The notes beneath the pieces were generated by a model. The model was not told where the DNA came from, ran no database searches, and saw only the letters and a list, made by a program, of their open reading frames with translations. The translations under genes and the position numbers were made by a program. Source: Rhynochetos jubatus (Eukaryota > Chordata > Aves > Eurypygiformes > Rhynochetidae). From it: 64,000 bases of DNA. The stretch lies in the NCBI GenBank assembly GCA_027574665.1, contig CM050650.1:51939304-52003303 (forward strand), written 5' to 3'. Below are positions 1-12,400 of this stretch, one piece after another (the first letter of the stretch is position 1; each line of letters starts with the position of its first letter).

Positions 1-2670
1 GTCACGGCCTCACAGAGAATTGTGAGGCCTCACAGGAGGCGAATGCTCCTCTCTCTCCCATTCAGTAGTTTCCTAGTAATCCTGAAGAAAGTCAGGAGCA
101 TCTCCAGGGACACAATGACTCTCGCTGTTGGTACAAGGATTCAGTACTTTGATTTGTCTTAGGTGATGATATTTTGGCTTAATTAGCTTGTGCTGGGGCC
201 AGACAGGCTGGGGTCATTAAGATTCCCGAGTCTGAGGGAGCTGTCATGATGATCCATAAGGATTTCCTTTGCAAAACGGGGAGGAGAGAAGGCACATTTC
301 AAGCCCTCGAATCCACAGAGCTTCGTGAAAATCCGTTCAATTCTAGTTCACCTACAAGTCTTCAAGCCCCACCTTCTGGTGACTGGCTACATTGCAGGAA
401 GAGACAATGCTCCAGGGTCAAGTTAAAACGGTGAAAAGTTTTCAAGACTTTCAAGTATTCCAGTAGAAAAACGCCTTAACTACACTTAAAATATTTCAGG
501 AGAATGCACTGATCTTCATCAAAGAATCCACAAAGTAGTTTTTAAAGATGTCGCAGTGTTTCATTTCAAGTGGATTTATTATGTTGGATTCCATATTATT
601 CACATGGACTGTCATACTATAAAATAAACTTTATGTTTCCATTATCCCTAACCAAAACAGTTTGGAATACCTTGTTGCACAAAGCCTTTCATGATTTTGT
701 TTCTTGTATTTCGTTGAAGTGAACAAAAATACACATTGAAATGTTAAAGTTTCTCTGAGGACAGGGGATGCTCCAACACTCCAGAGCCGTTACGTTTTGA
801 CTTGCTCATGGCCAACCATTTTTCTTTGTTCGGCACACTGGAGCAGGTGCAGAGACCAGTGGATATTGCTGACATGGAGGCCCTCCACTTGTGGGGAAAG
901 TCTGCATCACTGACCTCCTCTTAAATGCTGTTCAGCAAAGACGTAGTTAACAGAAGCACGGAGGGCAAACCAGAGTGCCAGGTATGGATGGATCAGAGAT
1001 ACGGGCAGCAGGATGAAGTGCTCAAACAGGAGGCTGAACATCCCAACCTGGACCATCAGCCTAGACCTCTCCTCTCCTGTGCTTCTCCCCACACCTCTTT
1101 CTGCCAGCTGGTCCAGCCCAGGCTGCTGTGAACACGCAAACCAGCCTACACTCGTCCTGCAGCCAGGGAGCCCTGCCTGCCTCTCCCGATGGCCAGGAGG
1201 TACCAGGAGAAGGTCAAGGGCTGCCGGGACTGAACCCTCCTGCACCCCACCCATGTAGGAAGGTAAGGGCATGGGACAGAGGGTGTGCTGCTGCTGCTCA
1301 GTACAGCCTCCCCTTGCCACTTCACTCGCCCAAAACTGTACTGCTGGCTCAGAGCCCTGCGTGGGGCTGTTTTCAGGGCAGAGAGCTGGAAACACCAGTA
1401 TTTCCTCAGGCTCTGCAGGTTTTGGAAAGGGGTTGTGTACATATATGGGGAAGAAAGGTGGGAGTGGAGGGAAAGAGTGGAAATCGTGAGTGGGGCAGCC
1501 CTCTTTCTGGGCAGCAAATGTTGCAGATCCTGGTGAGAGGAGAGAGCAGCGGCTGTCTGAGGTTGAATAGCAGGGTGAAAACAGAAGGACAAGATCTGCT
1601 GTTGCTTCTGAATGCTCGAATTCTTGTGCTGACCGTGATACAGACTCCTGCCCTTTTCAAATTTTATTTTCTGGCACACACTTGTTTCTGGCACAGCTGA
1701 AAAGCAGTTGGAGTGTTCTTACAAGAAGGTGAAGGATTTATTTGTAAGCTCTGCACATCCTCAATACATCTACGCAATGTGAAATGATAAACAAAGCAGC
1801 ATCCTTGGGAAGAGTGTGTTTCTATAAGCTGTAACTTCAAAGTATCTAGAAAACAGATTTTCAAGATGAATCAGTCTTCCTTTGGTTTGCAAGTGAAGAA
1901 ACCTGGAGTGTGCCAAGATGACACTTGGAAGGAGTAGCTCTTAAAAATACATTATCCAACTGCTGGCCCAGCCTGTGTAAAATACACACACACATACACA
2001 CACAGAGTGTGGGCTCATCGTCAGATTCTTTATCAGTAGCAGATACCACTGCTACTCCTAGAAGGCCTGAGGCTCTCTGTTCCTATACCATGAAGAGTGA
2101 AAATAATAAAACCCAGACAGTTTTCAGGAGCAATTTGGGTGTATTCGTTGGAAGGTAGGAGAAGGGCTGGATTGAGCCACCCCATCGGAAATTGGGGCTG
2201 GCCCATGAAGCCTGTCCTCCATGACACCATAGGGACTTCTGTCTGCACTGCCTGGTGCCCAGGCTAAAAAGGGTTTTGTCCTCACCACTCCTCTCCTCTT
2301 AGTGCTCCCACTCCCTGCCTCCCTTTTAGGTGAGGTAAAAACCTTCCTTCCAGATAATCAGCTTCAGTGATGCCCATATTGATACCTTCTGATCGTTTGG
2401 TTCCCAGAAAAAGGCCATCTTTCCATGTGGTACCCCACCTACCAGCAGTGCCTGGGGAAGGAGGTGACTGTAAAACCACGCTTCCCTTGTTGCAGAAGAT
2501 GGAAGGTGCGAGGAAATGGGTTAGGGCACTGTGGGGATCTGAAGGATGCTCCTGTGGTCCAGGAAAGAACTGCGGCCACACCAAGGACAACAGACAAGCT
2601 CAGCGTTGACCTCTTGCTCAGAGACCTGTTGACATCAGTGATACAGTGATTAGAAGTGATACATGAAGGA
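1..2670. other. Gene-poor flank, left end
   Basis: No gene of a known family is recognisable here. The stretch holds a short perfect hairpin at 6-29 and a CA microsatellite at 1984-2004. Between about 907 and 1700 there are several overlapping open frames on both strands. Their translations are rich in Ser, Pro, Gly and Leu, resemble no family I know, and some begin at GTG rather than ATG, so I treat them as chance. PLAGL1 would be expected to the left from human gene order, but none of its zinc-finger sequence is visible. Confidence 0.6.
1984..2004. repeat. CA microsatellite
   Basis: An (AC)n run of about ten units with one CA-to-TA interruption. It is a simple repeat with no associated gene. 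Confidence 0.9.
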
Positions 2671-2753
2671 GGAGTGGAAGGTGTCCCCACCTATGGCAGG
2701 GGAGTTGGAACTAGATGATCTTCCAACCTAAACCTAATCTATGTTTCTATGAA
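2671..2753 (+). mobile_element. CR1 LINE, 3' tail fragment
   Basis: Short remnant of the CR1 3' end. It has the GGTGTCC...GGCAGGGG block, then GTTGGAACTAGATGATCTT and a tail ending in TTTCTATGAA. The usual AAGGTCCC after the GATCTT block is missing, so the copy is diverged. It is heavily 5'-truncated, as is normal for CR1, with no coding sequence left. Confidence 0.85.
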
Positions 2754-5700
2754 GGAGGTCATGGAGAGACCTTGAATTCATTAGTTTCCCAGCTTGGGGG
2801 GAAACAGTGTCACTTTAACTATGCTCCCTGGGAATTCAGCTGCAATGCTGTCTTTATTGCAGCTGCAATGCTGTCTTTATTGCAGCTGCAACAGTCCCTT
2901 TTCTTTAATCCCCCTGTGTACTAACATGGTCGGGATGCACCTATGTCTGATTAAACCCTGGCAGGTAACAGAAGAAAACTTGCAAGCAGAGCTGCAGGAT
3001 TACATGAGGATAGTCTCCAAAGAAAGCAGAAAACTGGAGAAAACACAGTTACTCCTTCGATTCAACCTACGCATCCCATGGTAGCTCAGTGGGAGGCAAG
3101 CCAGAGAGGGCTTGACCAGCCAGGAAAGGGAGCAAGCCACCAAAGACTGTAGCTGCCCCCTGAGGTGTGAATCCCTTCCCAATGATATAAAAGACTTACT
3201 GGGACAATCACTGGCTTTCAGGTGCCTCAGATGAGTACCTGCAGCTTGGTGGGGTAAACTGAGTCCTGGCAGGGCACATGGGAGCAGCAGGGGTGCGGGG
3301 TGCCCTTGGAAGTGCCCTGCAGCACCCCTTCCCCATCCTCCAGAGGCAAAGGCTGTCCACAGATCCACCTCGCTTGGCAAACAACAAAAACGGCATATTC
3401 TGGTTGTGACCAGAAGCTACTGCTAAGGAAGTCTCTTCATATGACCCACCAAACACTCCCAAAACCAACCAGATGAAGCTGTGGCATACATGAAGGGGAG
3501 TGTTCTTGCATGTGTGTGTAACCCAGGGTCCACCGAGCCACCTTCTCACCTGCCCACCAGGGAGAAATGGGAGATGACCGTAAGATAGGATTGTCCTGCT
3601 GCCTTGGCTGCCATCCCCTACATCTTTGGGACTCAGACAGCGCCATGGTAAATTCTCTGCAACCTTTTGCTCACAGGTCTGCCAAGGCACTCTTACCCTT
3701 CAGCAGGAGAAACGTGTCCTGAAGTACCACGGTTGGTTTCCTAAATGGCTCACACCAAAGACATGCGAGTTACGTCAAGGGAAATCAGGGTTTGAACTTG
3801 CAGCACACTGCGCTTAATTAATTTGTGGCAGCTGCTTGAGGGGTTTTTCTCCTGTTTGGGTTGGTTTTGTGTTTTGGTTTTGTTTGGTTTTTTCCCTGCA
3901 GTGCCCCAGTGATGCAAGGAAAGTGCCTCCAAGAAGCAGAAGACGTTTCATTCAACACTGAAGTAAGGATATGCAATGAACAGTAGCTAAAGAGTGGCTG
4001 ATGTGTCTTCACAGTTAATTTACTGCAAGTTCCTGTGTCGTCATCTTCAGTTTAAGATAACTTTATTGCAGGAAAAGGGCATTCCTACCAAATGATAGCC
4101 AGAAAAAGACATTTTACTCTGCATTCACATTCCTCCCTTATTTTCTTTGTGTAGACAAGTTCTGCAGCTCTCTGCTCAGCTTTGCCAAGAAAAATGCTCT
4201 GTTCCTGGTTCACCATGTTAGCTTTTCTGGTAATGTCCTTGCAGAAGTGGTGGGAGGACAAAAGCTTTCAGCAAAAGGCTTATAGCTAACTGCCATATGA
4301 GCAGCATGAGAGACAAAATCTCTTCCTCTAAGCATTATTAAGCATTGTAATCCCTCAACCCTGCTGTCCTTCACCTCCTCCTAGTAAACATACTTCATGC
4401 CCAAAAGATAGTGCCTTAACAGAGTCCTCACACATGGCTGACTCCAACCCACTTTTTCCCTGCTGCTGCTGGCAATCTCGGTGGTGAGGTGCATCTGTTG
4501 GGGAGCGAAGCTTTAATTCGTTTTCAGAGTTTTAAGCTTTTTCTTTCCCTCGTTTGCACCATGCTCCGTATCTGAGAAGGAAACAGCATCTCGGAGCGAT
4601 ACTCTTGGCAGGATGAGGCCCATGCTCTGGAGCTCAGCCACAAGGTTTTGATATGAAGTTCATGCAGCTGGAAGGAGACATCCCAGGCCCTTACCCCATC
4701 TGCTTTCCTAGGGTTGGTTTCCACTGGGTTTCACATATACGTTTCTTCTGAATAGATTTCAGGCCCTACTGGGGCTTCTCCCTTGCTTGCAAAGCACCTA
4801 GCAGGGTACAAGACTGCTTCAGCAGAGATAAGAAGTCAGCTAAAGGCCTGATCCAGAGAGATGCTGAGTACTTGAAGCTCTCTCTGTGATTCAGTGGGAA
4901 GCTCCATCTATGATGGCAAAAGCTGGATAAGATCCAAGTCTGGATAGACCAAACATACAGGTGCCCTGCTCGGCCTGCTATGTCCTAGCCTGCAAGAGAG
5001 CAAAGCCTCGTGGGGCCAGCCTGTGGCTCTGCATTGCCCCAGGTCTTGACTTTCCACCAAGACAGTCATCCTGTGCTGCTGCTGAGATCCCACAGGCCTA
5101 GTTGCTTTCTGTGCCTTACTTGATGAGCATATGGATCACCTCTTTCCTTTAAAGCCTCATCATAAAGAAGCAGTCAAAATACTGGGAATAAAATCACAAA
5201 GCAGAGCGTTGGGGGAGCGGTCTGACAAAGCGCTCGCACACTCTGGCTTCCCGGGGTCATCCCAGGACAGCAGGAGTTAGCTCTGCAGTGCAGCAAGTTA
5301 AATTGCTCACAGATTTGTCTGCAAATAGCTACTTCAGAACCGCTGTCTTAGAAGAAAAGCATTCTAACAAGCAATGAAAAGCAGCATGTAGCTCATTAAA
5401 CAGCACTTGGATGAAGGCCTGTTTGAAAATCCTGCACAGGCCTCAGCTCAGCCCAGGGCTGATCATCAGCCTGATCTGCAGTCACAAGAGTGTGTCAGGA
5501 AATCACGGTATCGTGCTAAGGTAGCAGAAAAGAGCTCAGTTTAGTTTTCACCAGACTGTTGCTTTACAGACATACCAGAAAGAGGAAAGGAATACTAAAG
5601 AAACATGTTTCTCTCTAGTTCTCACAGGGTTTGCTACTCCATAGATGGAATAAGAGCTTTCAGACACTATGTGAACACTGCTTTTGCAAAAGTAAGAGGC

Positions 5701-6076
5701 AAGGAGGAGTGGCTACTACATATACTTACATCGTCAATCTTTTTTAACTTTTTTGATGAATTTCATGCTGTGATTGTTCTTCAAAATGGAGATTAGAGTA
5801 ACAACTAAAGGTCTGAAAGCTTTACGTGCAATGCTGTCTTGGCAGCGGTACAGCTGAAGGACAGTTGAAAGAGCCCTGTCCTTCAATGCTATCCATGAAA
5901 GTCTGGGTTTTTCACAGTTATAAAGTAACACTGTCACATGCTCTGTGCTGAGAAGACATGAGAGGGACATCGACAGTGCCCCATCACCTTAGCAACTGCT
6001 TTGATCCTCTCTAGAGCTCAACTTGAAAGAGACTGACTACAATACTTCGATAGATCAGATTTTTCCCCACTCACAT
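2754..6076. other. Intergenic stretch
   Basis: No gene or known mobile element recognised. It contains a 23-bp tandem duplication at 2837-2892. Open frames at about 3000-3690 on the minus strand are compositionally unremarkable and match nothing I know. Confidence 0.5.
2837..2892. repeat. 23-bp tandem duplication
   Basis: Two identical 23-bp copies (2837-2859 and 2860-2882) and a partial third (2883-2892). Each unit begins CAGCTGCAA and includes CTGTCTTTATTG. The perfect identity points to recent slippage or duplication. Each unit carries CAGCTG, a perfect E-box. Confidence 0.9.
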
Positions 6077-6392
6077 TAGAATCACAAAATGGTTTGGATT
6101 AGAAGAGACCTTCAAAGGTCATCTAATCCAACCCCCTGCAGTGAGCAGGGACATCTTCAACTAGACCAGGTTGCTCAGAGCCCCGTCCAGCCTGACCTTC
6201 AGGGATAGGGCATCTACCGCCCCCCTGGGCAACCTGTTCCAGTGTTTCACCACCCTCGTTGTAAAACATTTCTTCCTTAAATCTAGTCTGAATCTACCCT
6301 CTTTTAGTTAAAAACCCTTACCCCTTGCCATATTGCAACACGCCCTACTAAAAGGTTTGTCCCCATCTTTCTTATAAGCCCCCTCTGCTTTG
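6077..6392 (-). mobile_element. CR1 LINE fragment (older subfamily)
   Basis: The plus strand reads AGAATCACAAAATGGTTTGG and then the reverse complement of the CR1 3' UTR and end of ORF2, up to a block about TTTGTCCCCATCTTTCTTATAAG. It shares that last block with the copy at 51371-51760, so the two belong to the same subfamily. It is 5'-truncated and diverged. Confidence 0.9.
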
Positions 6393-9300
6393 TCTTACCC
6401 CACAGACATGGACGAGCTCAGGGTGAAAGAGCTTACTTTATCTTCTTCCATGACTTTTCATTCCAGTTAGTAAGACAGTAACTGTTAAAGTCACCGTTTT
6501 CCTAATATTTCTTGTTCCTCCAGGAAATTTTATCGGAATAATATTAAGCTGAATATTTAAACACTGGGTCAATGCTCGCACTGGAAAAGGTAGTATGTGC
6601 AGAAATATGCTTCAAATTTAACTAATTTTGACTATGTCCTAAACATGACATTGGAAGTTCACTGTTTGTTCTTGGAAAACTACATTTAACAAAAACATTC
6701 CACCTCCTCTAAATATCCTTTGGCTCCTCCATTAATTCTGTAGCTCAGACAGTAAACAAAAGAATAAATTTTTAGTATGTGACGCACACTAAAAATGTGA
6801 GGATCAAGTGTGGCTGCTGATACATGATGGGAAAATTGCTAGGCTGGTGAATATTAGGATTACTTTCCCTTTTAGAAAGCCAGAAAGCAGATTTTTTTTT
6901 GTTGTTGTTAATTTTATATGAAAAGAACATTACTTCCATTCTCCTTAAACATGAGGAAATGCAAGACTTGGTTGCCTGTGCCACCTGACATCTGCCCTGT
7001 TGCGCCCTGCGATCAGTGTTTAATTATAAGCAATCGGATCCTTCGGGCTTGATGCACGCGTGCTTAGCTGTGCGCTTGCCCAATTACACAGCAGCCTGCA
7101 GATTACTGCCCCATAGTTTCTGCACGGATTGTAGTAGCTTCTGGATCAGAATATAAAACATATTAGGTTTTCTTCCTTAGCAAAAGGAACGTGGAGCCAT
7201 TTCTGCATCCAGCTGGTCATTCTCAGTCTGCCCACAGCAGTTCGCTGTTCAGTTATGGCACTGCCGTGAGCGGTCAAGCTACAAACCCGATGAGAGAAGT
7301 GACGTTAAACGTATCCTCGTGACTTCGTAGGATGTTTACAAATCCTAACTTCGCAAGTTTAATCTTAACACCATTTCAGCAATGCGATTTACATTGCAGC
7401 CTCACAAGCACCGATACCAGCATTCCCCAAGAGGCATCAGACTGTCGGCCAGCTGTGCTGCAGAAGAAAATGGGGCAACTACGCCTGGCTCGAACCTGAG
7501 TAGATGCTGTTGTAATGTATCTGTTAAAAAATTCTCATTTCACATGAATCAATTCAAAAGGGATTTTTTTTTCTTTTTCTTTTTTTTTTTTCTTTTTTGC
7601 AACTGACATGAAGTTTGAACTGTCATTCACCCATTATCAGCGTATCAATTCTTCGGACTAACTTTCTTTTTCACAAAAAAACAAGGAGTCACAGTAGATG
7701 TATCTGAGGTGGACTATTCCACCTGGCTGAGGTGGGTTTCATAATAAATTCCAGTTATGAACTATTTGTGGCAGAGACTGTTCCAGTATCTGTTAACAAG
7801 GGAGAGAAAACAAGTCCAGCCTATTTTGTGTGCTACTGTAATAAAAAGAAATTATCAGACTGGCATGAAAATGAGAAAGCAAAAGGTTACAGTTCTGAAC
7901 CCAAAAACCCCCATTATTAGGGTGGCATTTGTAGAGTAGTCAGAATCATTCAGGTATGTCAGCATCCTCACACATTTCTTCATGATAGCATAGAATGATG
8001 GCTCAGTTTCAAAGGGCACCAAAGAATACACAGTACTGTATTATATTTGTAGGGGTTTTGTCAAATCAAATCTGATTGAAATTAACAAAAATAATATAGA
8101 AGCACAATGGCAAGTAGACAAGGAATGAGTTAACATTAAAGGAATTTTCAAACAAGGATGTCTACCTTACTGAAATGTGCCTCAGTTCGATCTATTTTAA
8201 GTACATTTAAGTTCTTATGGGCAATAAAGCGATTATGAAAGTGAATAGGTCTTTCGGCTTTTTTTTTTCCTTCAGAAAATCTATGGAATTAGTGGTGCAA
8301 CAGCAGAGAACCAACAGAGCTGTGACTGACAAGGAATTGGAAATCAGTGATGCTTAAAACAGTCCAGCTTTAAAAAGGAATTATCTAACGTGCTGAAGTA
8401 AAAATCCTGATGCTAAATCAGACGACGAATGTTATCAACCATGAATGTCTAATACATGCAAAAGATCCTAAAAAACAACTGAATTTTATGCTGAGTGTGA
8501 CTCAAGTGAAAGAAGTGGCCCAAGTTTTGAAGCTTGCAGAAAATAAGTGACTAGTGCAATTGTTCCACTTTGCAAAAGTTAACTAATGTACTGCTATCGT
8601 TCTGATGAATCAGAAAATTAAAAACCAAAGGTACTCAGAACTACAGACCTATGGCATTGTACGAGGGCTCCCACACTGCTCTATTCACCCATGGTGAATA
8701 AGAAGTGTAATGTGTTTTGAACCTTAGAACTATCCTGTCTGAAAAAAACTAAGTATTTCTGCCTATTGGGAAGTTTTAACAATTTTTTTAAGTATCCGAC
8801 TATTTTTTCAAAGGGACTTTGCAGGACAGCATGCAACTCGATCTGTTAGCTGTGCCTTCCGTTGAGTAGCAGCATCATTTGCTGCCCTCTGGTGTAGCAA
8901 GAAAAAGAAAAGATCACTTAGAATGAAAAGTAACTGGAATACAGAAATTGAATAAACTGCCAAGATTTCTTAATTTATAAAATAATTCTTAATCCTCACA
9001 CTTAACACTACCTTGTGTAAAAGACAGCCACATTACCAAGAGAATGGTAACAAACGTAACCAAAAATGAAGGTGGTATTGCAGTTCTACGCTAGTATTTT
9101 CTGGATTAAGTATATCCCATTTATAAGTAAAATAAACCATGTTAGCAAGAAGCTTTGCATGCTTATTTCTGTGAGAATTAAGCATGGTTCTTTTTCTCTG
9201 GAATTATCTATAATTAAGGCACCAGAAGCAAACCTTTCTCCTTTCAACTCCCATCCTCATACTTCTCACTGTATTTATAAATCTTACACATCGCTTCAGC

Positions 9301-10475
9301 ATTCTGTTTTTATCTAAACGGTCATTAAATACTATATATAATTAGATATTTCTTAATTAGAAGTGCATGTATGTTCTACTCTACAGAGAATTTACAAGGA
9401 TACGGCAACTTGCAGAACATAAGCAGGTGAAATTCCTTCTTACCAAACACAATGCCGATCATTCCAGAAACAGTTTATATTTTTCACGTCACACCACATG
9501 AAATTAAGCTACAGAAACTGAGGAAAATGAGCCCAAGGTGACAGTGGCCCAGCTCAGGCCCTACTGTTTGGATGCAAGACAAACATAATGCAAGTATCGA
9601 GCCAATTTATAAGCCAACGGTACCCTCCATCTTTTGATCAGGTTAGAGGTGAAAACAGATGCACTCCAGTGGTAACTAACTCTATTCTTAGGATGCTTTG
9701 TCCTTTCCAGTACTAAAATGTAAAAGAGCTCACTGCCTTCGCTGGCTTTAAAAATGCTTTGGGATTTAGGAAAAATGCTGTAATTCGGAAACACACTCTT
9801 CAGGGCCTCCCAACTCTCTTCAAGTTTGTCTTGAATGCTTAGGAGTTTAACTTCCCTTTGGTATTCTCTCTTTACTGTTTCACAATCATTACTTAGCATG
9901 GACACCTTAAAAACCTTTCCCAGCCATGCTAAAACAGAGGCACATGCCAGCAGACAAGACACCTTATGGAACTATCTGTGGGGCAACAGAATGAAGGAAT
10001 TGATGCTTACGGTATTTTTTTCTCTCTGGACAGAGTAGCTATGGTGTAGGTAAGACAAGAGAAACAGCAGTTTTCCCAGCAGGGCTCTCCCGCGCCACCC
10101 TTTTTCATTAAACATGCTGCCTGTTGGTACAGGGAAACAGCAAGCATCTAAGATTTGGTCATAGGACAGGCTTTTATTGATAGCAATGAGAAACTTGGTT
10201 TAGGTACAAATTTTGTTCAGTTTTTGCAAGGCTGCTTTGCGTGCCTACTAGTGAAGTGCCTGAACTCAGTTAAGGAAGGTCTTTCAGCCACGTTCCTCAG
10301 GATGAGAGTAGATGCTCTTCACACTACCTGCACCAGCTTGCACAAGAAGCGCAAACCAGTTTTCTACAAAAAAACGTGGAAATTTATTGGAAAATGCAAT
10401 AGTGCCCCATACTACTTAACCCTTGCCCTCATCTCAGTACGTGCAACAAAACTGGAAAACCATCATCTTTGAATT
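6393..10475. other. Intergenic stretch
   Basis: No supported gene. It includes a CpG-retaining, homeobox-site-rich patch near 6995-7115, a T-rich tract at 7564-7598, and a minus-strand open frame at 9561-9962 that starts with GTG and has no recognisable domain. The rest is AT-rich and featureless to my eye. Confidence 0.5.
7564..7598. repeat. T-rich tract
   Basis: Thirty-five bases, all T apart from three single C interruptions. It is a simple low-complexity tract. Confidence 0.85.
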
Positions 10476-10982
10476 TATAGAATCACAGGCTGGTTTGGAA
10501 GGGACCTTAAAGATCATCTGGTTCCAACCCCCCTGCCACGAGCAGGGACACCCTCCACTAGACCAGGTTGCTCAAAGCCTCATCCAGCCTGGCCTTGAAC
10601 ACTCCCAGGGATGGGGCATCCACAGCTTCTCTGGGCAACCTGTTCCAGTGCCTCACCACCCTCTCCGGGAAGAATTTCTTCCTGATATCCAATCTAAATC
10701 TCCCCACTTTCAGTTTAAACCCATTACCCCTTGTCACTACAGGCCGCTGTAAAAAGTCCCCCCGCAGCTTCCTTGTAGGCCCCTTCAGGTACTGGAAGGT
10801 GCTATAAGGTCTCCCTGGAGCCTTCTCCTCTCCAGGCTGAACAAGCCCAACCCTCTCAGCCTGTCCCCATAGCAGAGGTGCTCCAGCCCTCTGAGCATCC
10901 TCATGGTATCCTCTGGACTCACTCCAACCGGTTGATATGCTTCTTATGTTGAGGGCTCCACAGCTGGACAAAGCACTCCAGG
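10476..10982 (-). mobile_element. CR1 LINE fragment (young-looking)
   Basis: The plus strand starts ATAGAATCACAGGCTGGTTT and runs through the reverse complement of the CR1 3' UTR and the last part of ORF2, ending near the GGACAAAGCACTCCAGG block. Read on the minus strand it encodes CR1 ORF2 C-terminal blocks such as [17 protein letters not shown] and [14 protein letters not shown]. The reading frame is open for most of this part, so the copy is relatively recent. It is 5'-truncated and cannot be autonomous. Confidence 0.95.
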
Positions 10983-11975
10983 TAGTTCTTCAGAAGATGA
11001 ATGTACTGACCTGAATGTGGCCTCAGGAGCTTGCACACTTTTTCGTACTTTATTGCAGTAGTATGAATAGCTTAGTTTTGTAAGACTCAATAGTGTGTGA
11101 AGTTTATCACTCAAGAGTTTTGAGATCAGCAGTTAAAAAAAAAAAATATCATTGGTAAGCTTGCATACAGCCTTAACAGGATCAGAAATCACCACTTTCC
11201 GGTGTAAAAGAAGCAAGCAAAAACCCCACCCACAGCTAAACTGCTCCATATCAGACATGAGAGCACATCACTTTTCCTAACTCAGAGATCTTCCCATTCA
11301 TTAGAACTCAAGATTTGTTTTTACCAGGACGATAAGTGAATAGAAAGCCTATTTTAAGTGACAAATCAAGATCAGTTCACTTTCTAGTCTGACCCAAGAC
11401 TGTGTTACCTCAAGGCATTTTACTTCAAAGTAGTAATGGCTAACTCTTACGTTCCACTTGGGAAGGAAACAGAAATTTGGAGATGTCATCTGGCTAGCCG
11501 GTTTAGCTTTTCCCCATCCTCTGCATCACCTATTCATATCAACAGCGTCTAACTCCACATTAATGCACTTATTTCCTGTAATGTAGAAAGAAAATGTAAT
11601 TACTGGATGACTACAAAGCATTACTAAGAAATTAAGTTGTATTAGAGACAATCAAGATTTGGAAAATCCTAAGTACAAGAAGATGAGGCAATAAAATGTT
11701 GTTTAAAGCCATTTTTGAGTCTTAAAGCACTAATTTACTTATGCTGCACCACAAATGACTCCCCACAACAAACGCTAACAACAAATCAAGCCCTCTGAGT
11801 GCCAACACTCTCCTCAAAACAGTTTTGCTAAGAAAGCAACAACCCGCCCGGCTGGGGAAACGGTAGCTGCAAGTAACCCGAGACCTGCACCCCGAACGGC
11901 TGTATTGAAACGCTTAATACTGAGTAACGAGCGCTCCTTTTAGAACGCAGAGCTCTTACTAGCAGACTACCAAAC
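10983..11975. other. Intergenic stretch downstream of SF3B5
   Basis: AT-rich, with no coding signal or mobile element recognised. It lies beyond the inferred 3' end of SF3B5, which is transcribed towards it. Confidence 0.5.
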
Positions 11976-12000
11976 AGAACGTTAGAAATGCCCAGGAAGT

Positions 12001-12006
12001 TTTATT
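12001..12006 (-). terminator. SF3B5: SF3B5 poly(A) signal
   Basis: AATAAA on the minus strand (TTTATT on plus), about 395 bases past the SF3B5 stop codon. A T/G-rich element on the minus strand follows at about 11960-11980 (GTTCTGTTTGGTAGTC), as expected downstream of a cleavage site. Cleavage would fall at about 11980-11990, giving a 3' UTR of roughly 0.4 kb. This is inferred from motif and spacing only. Confidence 0.65.
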
Positions 12007-12400
12007 ATTCTCCATTCAAAAAAAAAAACATCCGAACGACTGTCCAGTTAAAGGAGTCGGAGCTGTCCAGAAGCCGTCATTTTACCAGACTTCTCCCCGT
12101 CGGAGTCCTTCGAGAGAACAACGCACGAAGAAAGAGGAGGGACCACGAGGACGGCGGGCCGCAGACGCCAGCGCTCCCCGTGCTCACGGGGGCAGCTCCC
12201 CGGACCTTCCCGCGGGCGTAACAGCGGCCCAGCGGTGCCGGGCTCGGTTTCGGCTGGCAGGCGGGCGACCTCAGCGGAGCCCGGCTGGGCCGCCACCGCG
12301 CCCCGCACACTGAGGGCCGGCCTCTGCGCTGCCGCCGCCGGCTCCGGCCGACCCGCCCCTACGGCACACGGAGCCGGGGCCGGGGCCCAGGTGGGGCGGG

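Noticed and set aside
1-11980. PLAGL1 exons
   Set aside because: PLAGL1 is the expected left neighbour, but no C2H2 zinc-finger pattern appears in the open frames there.
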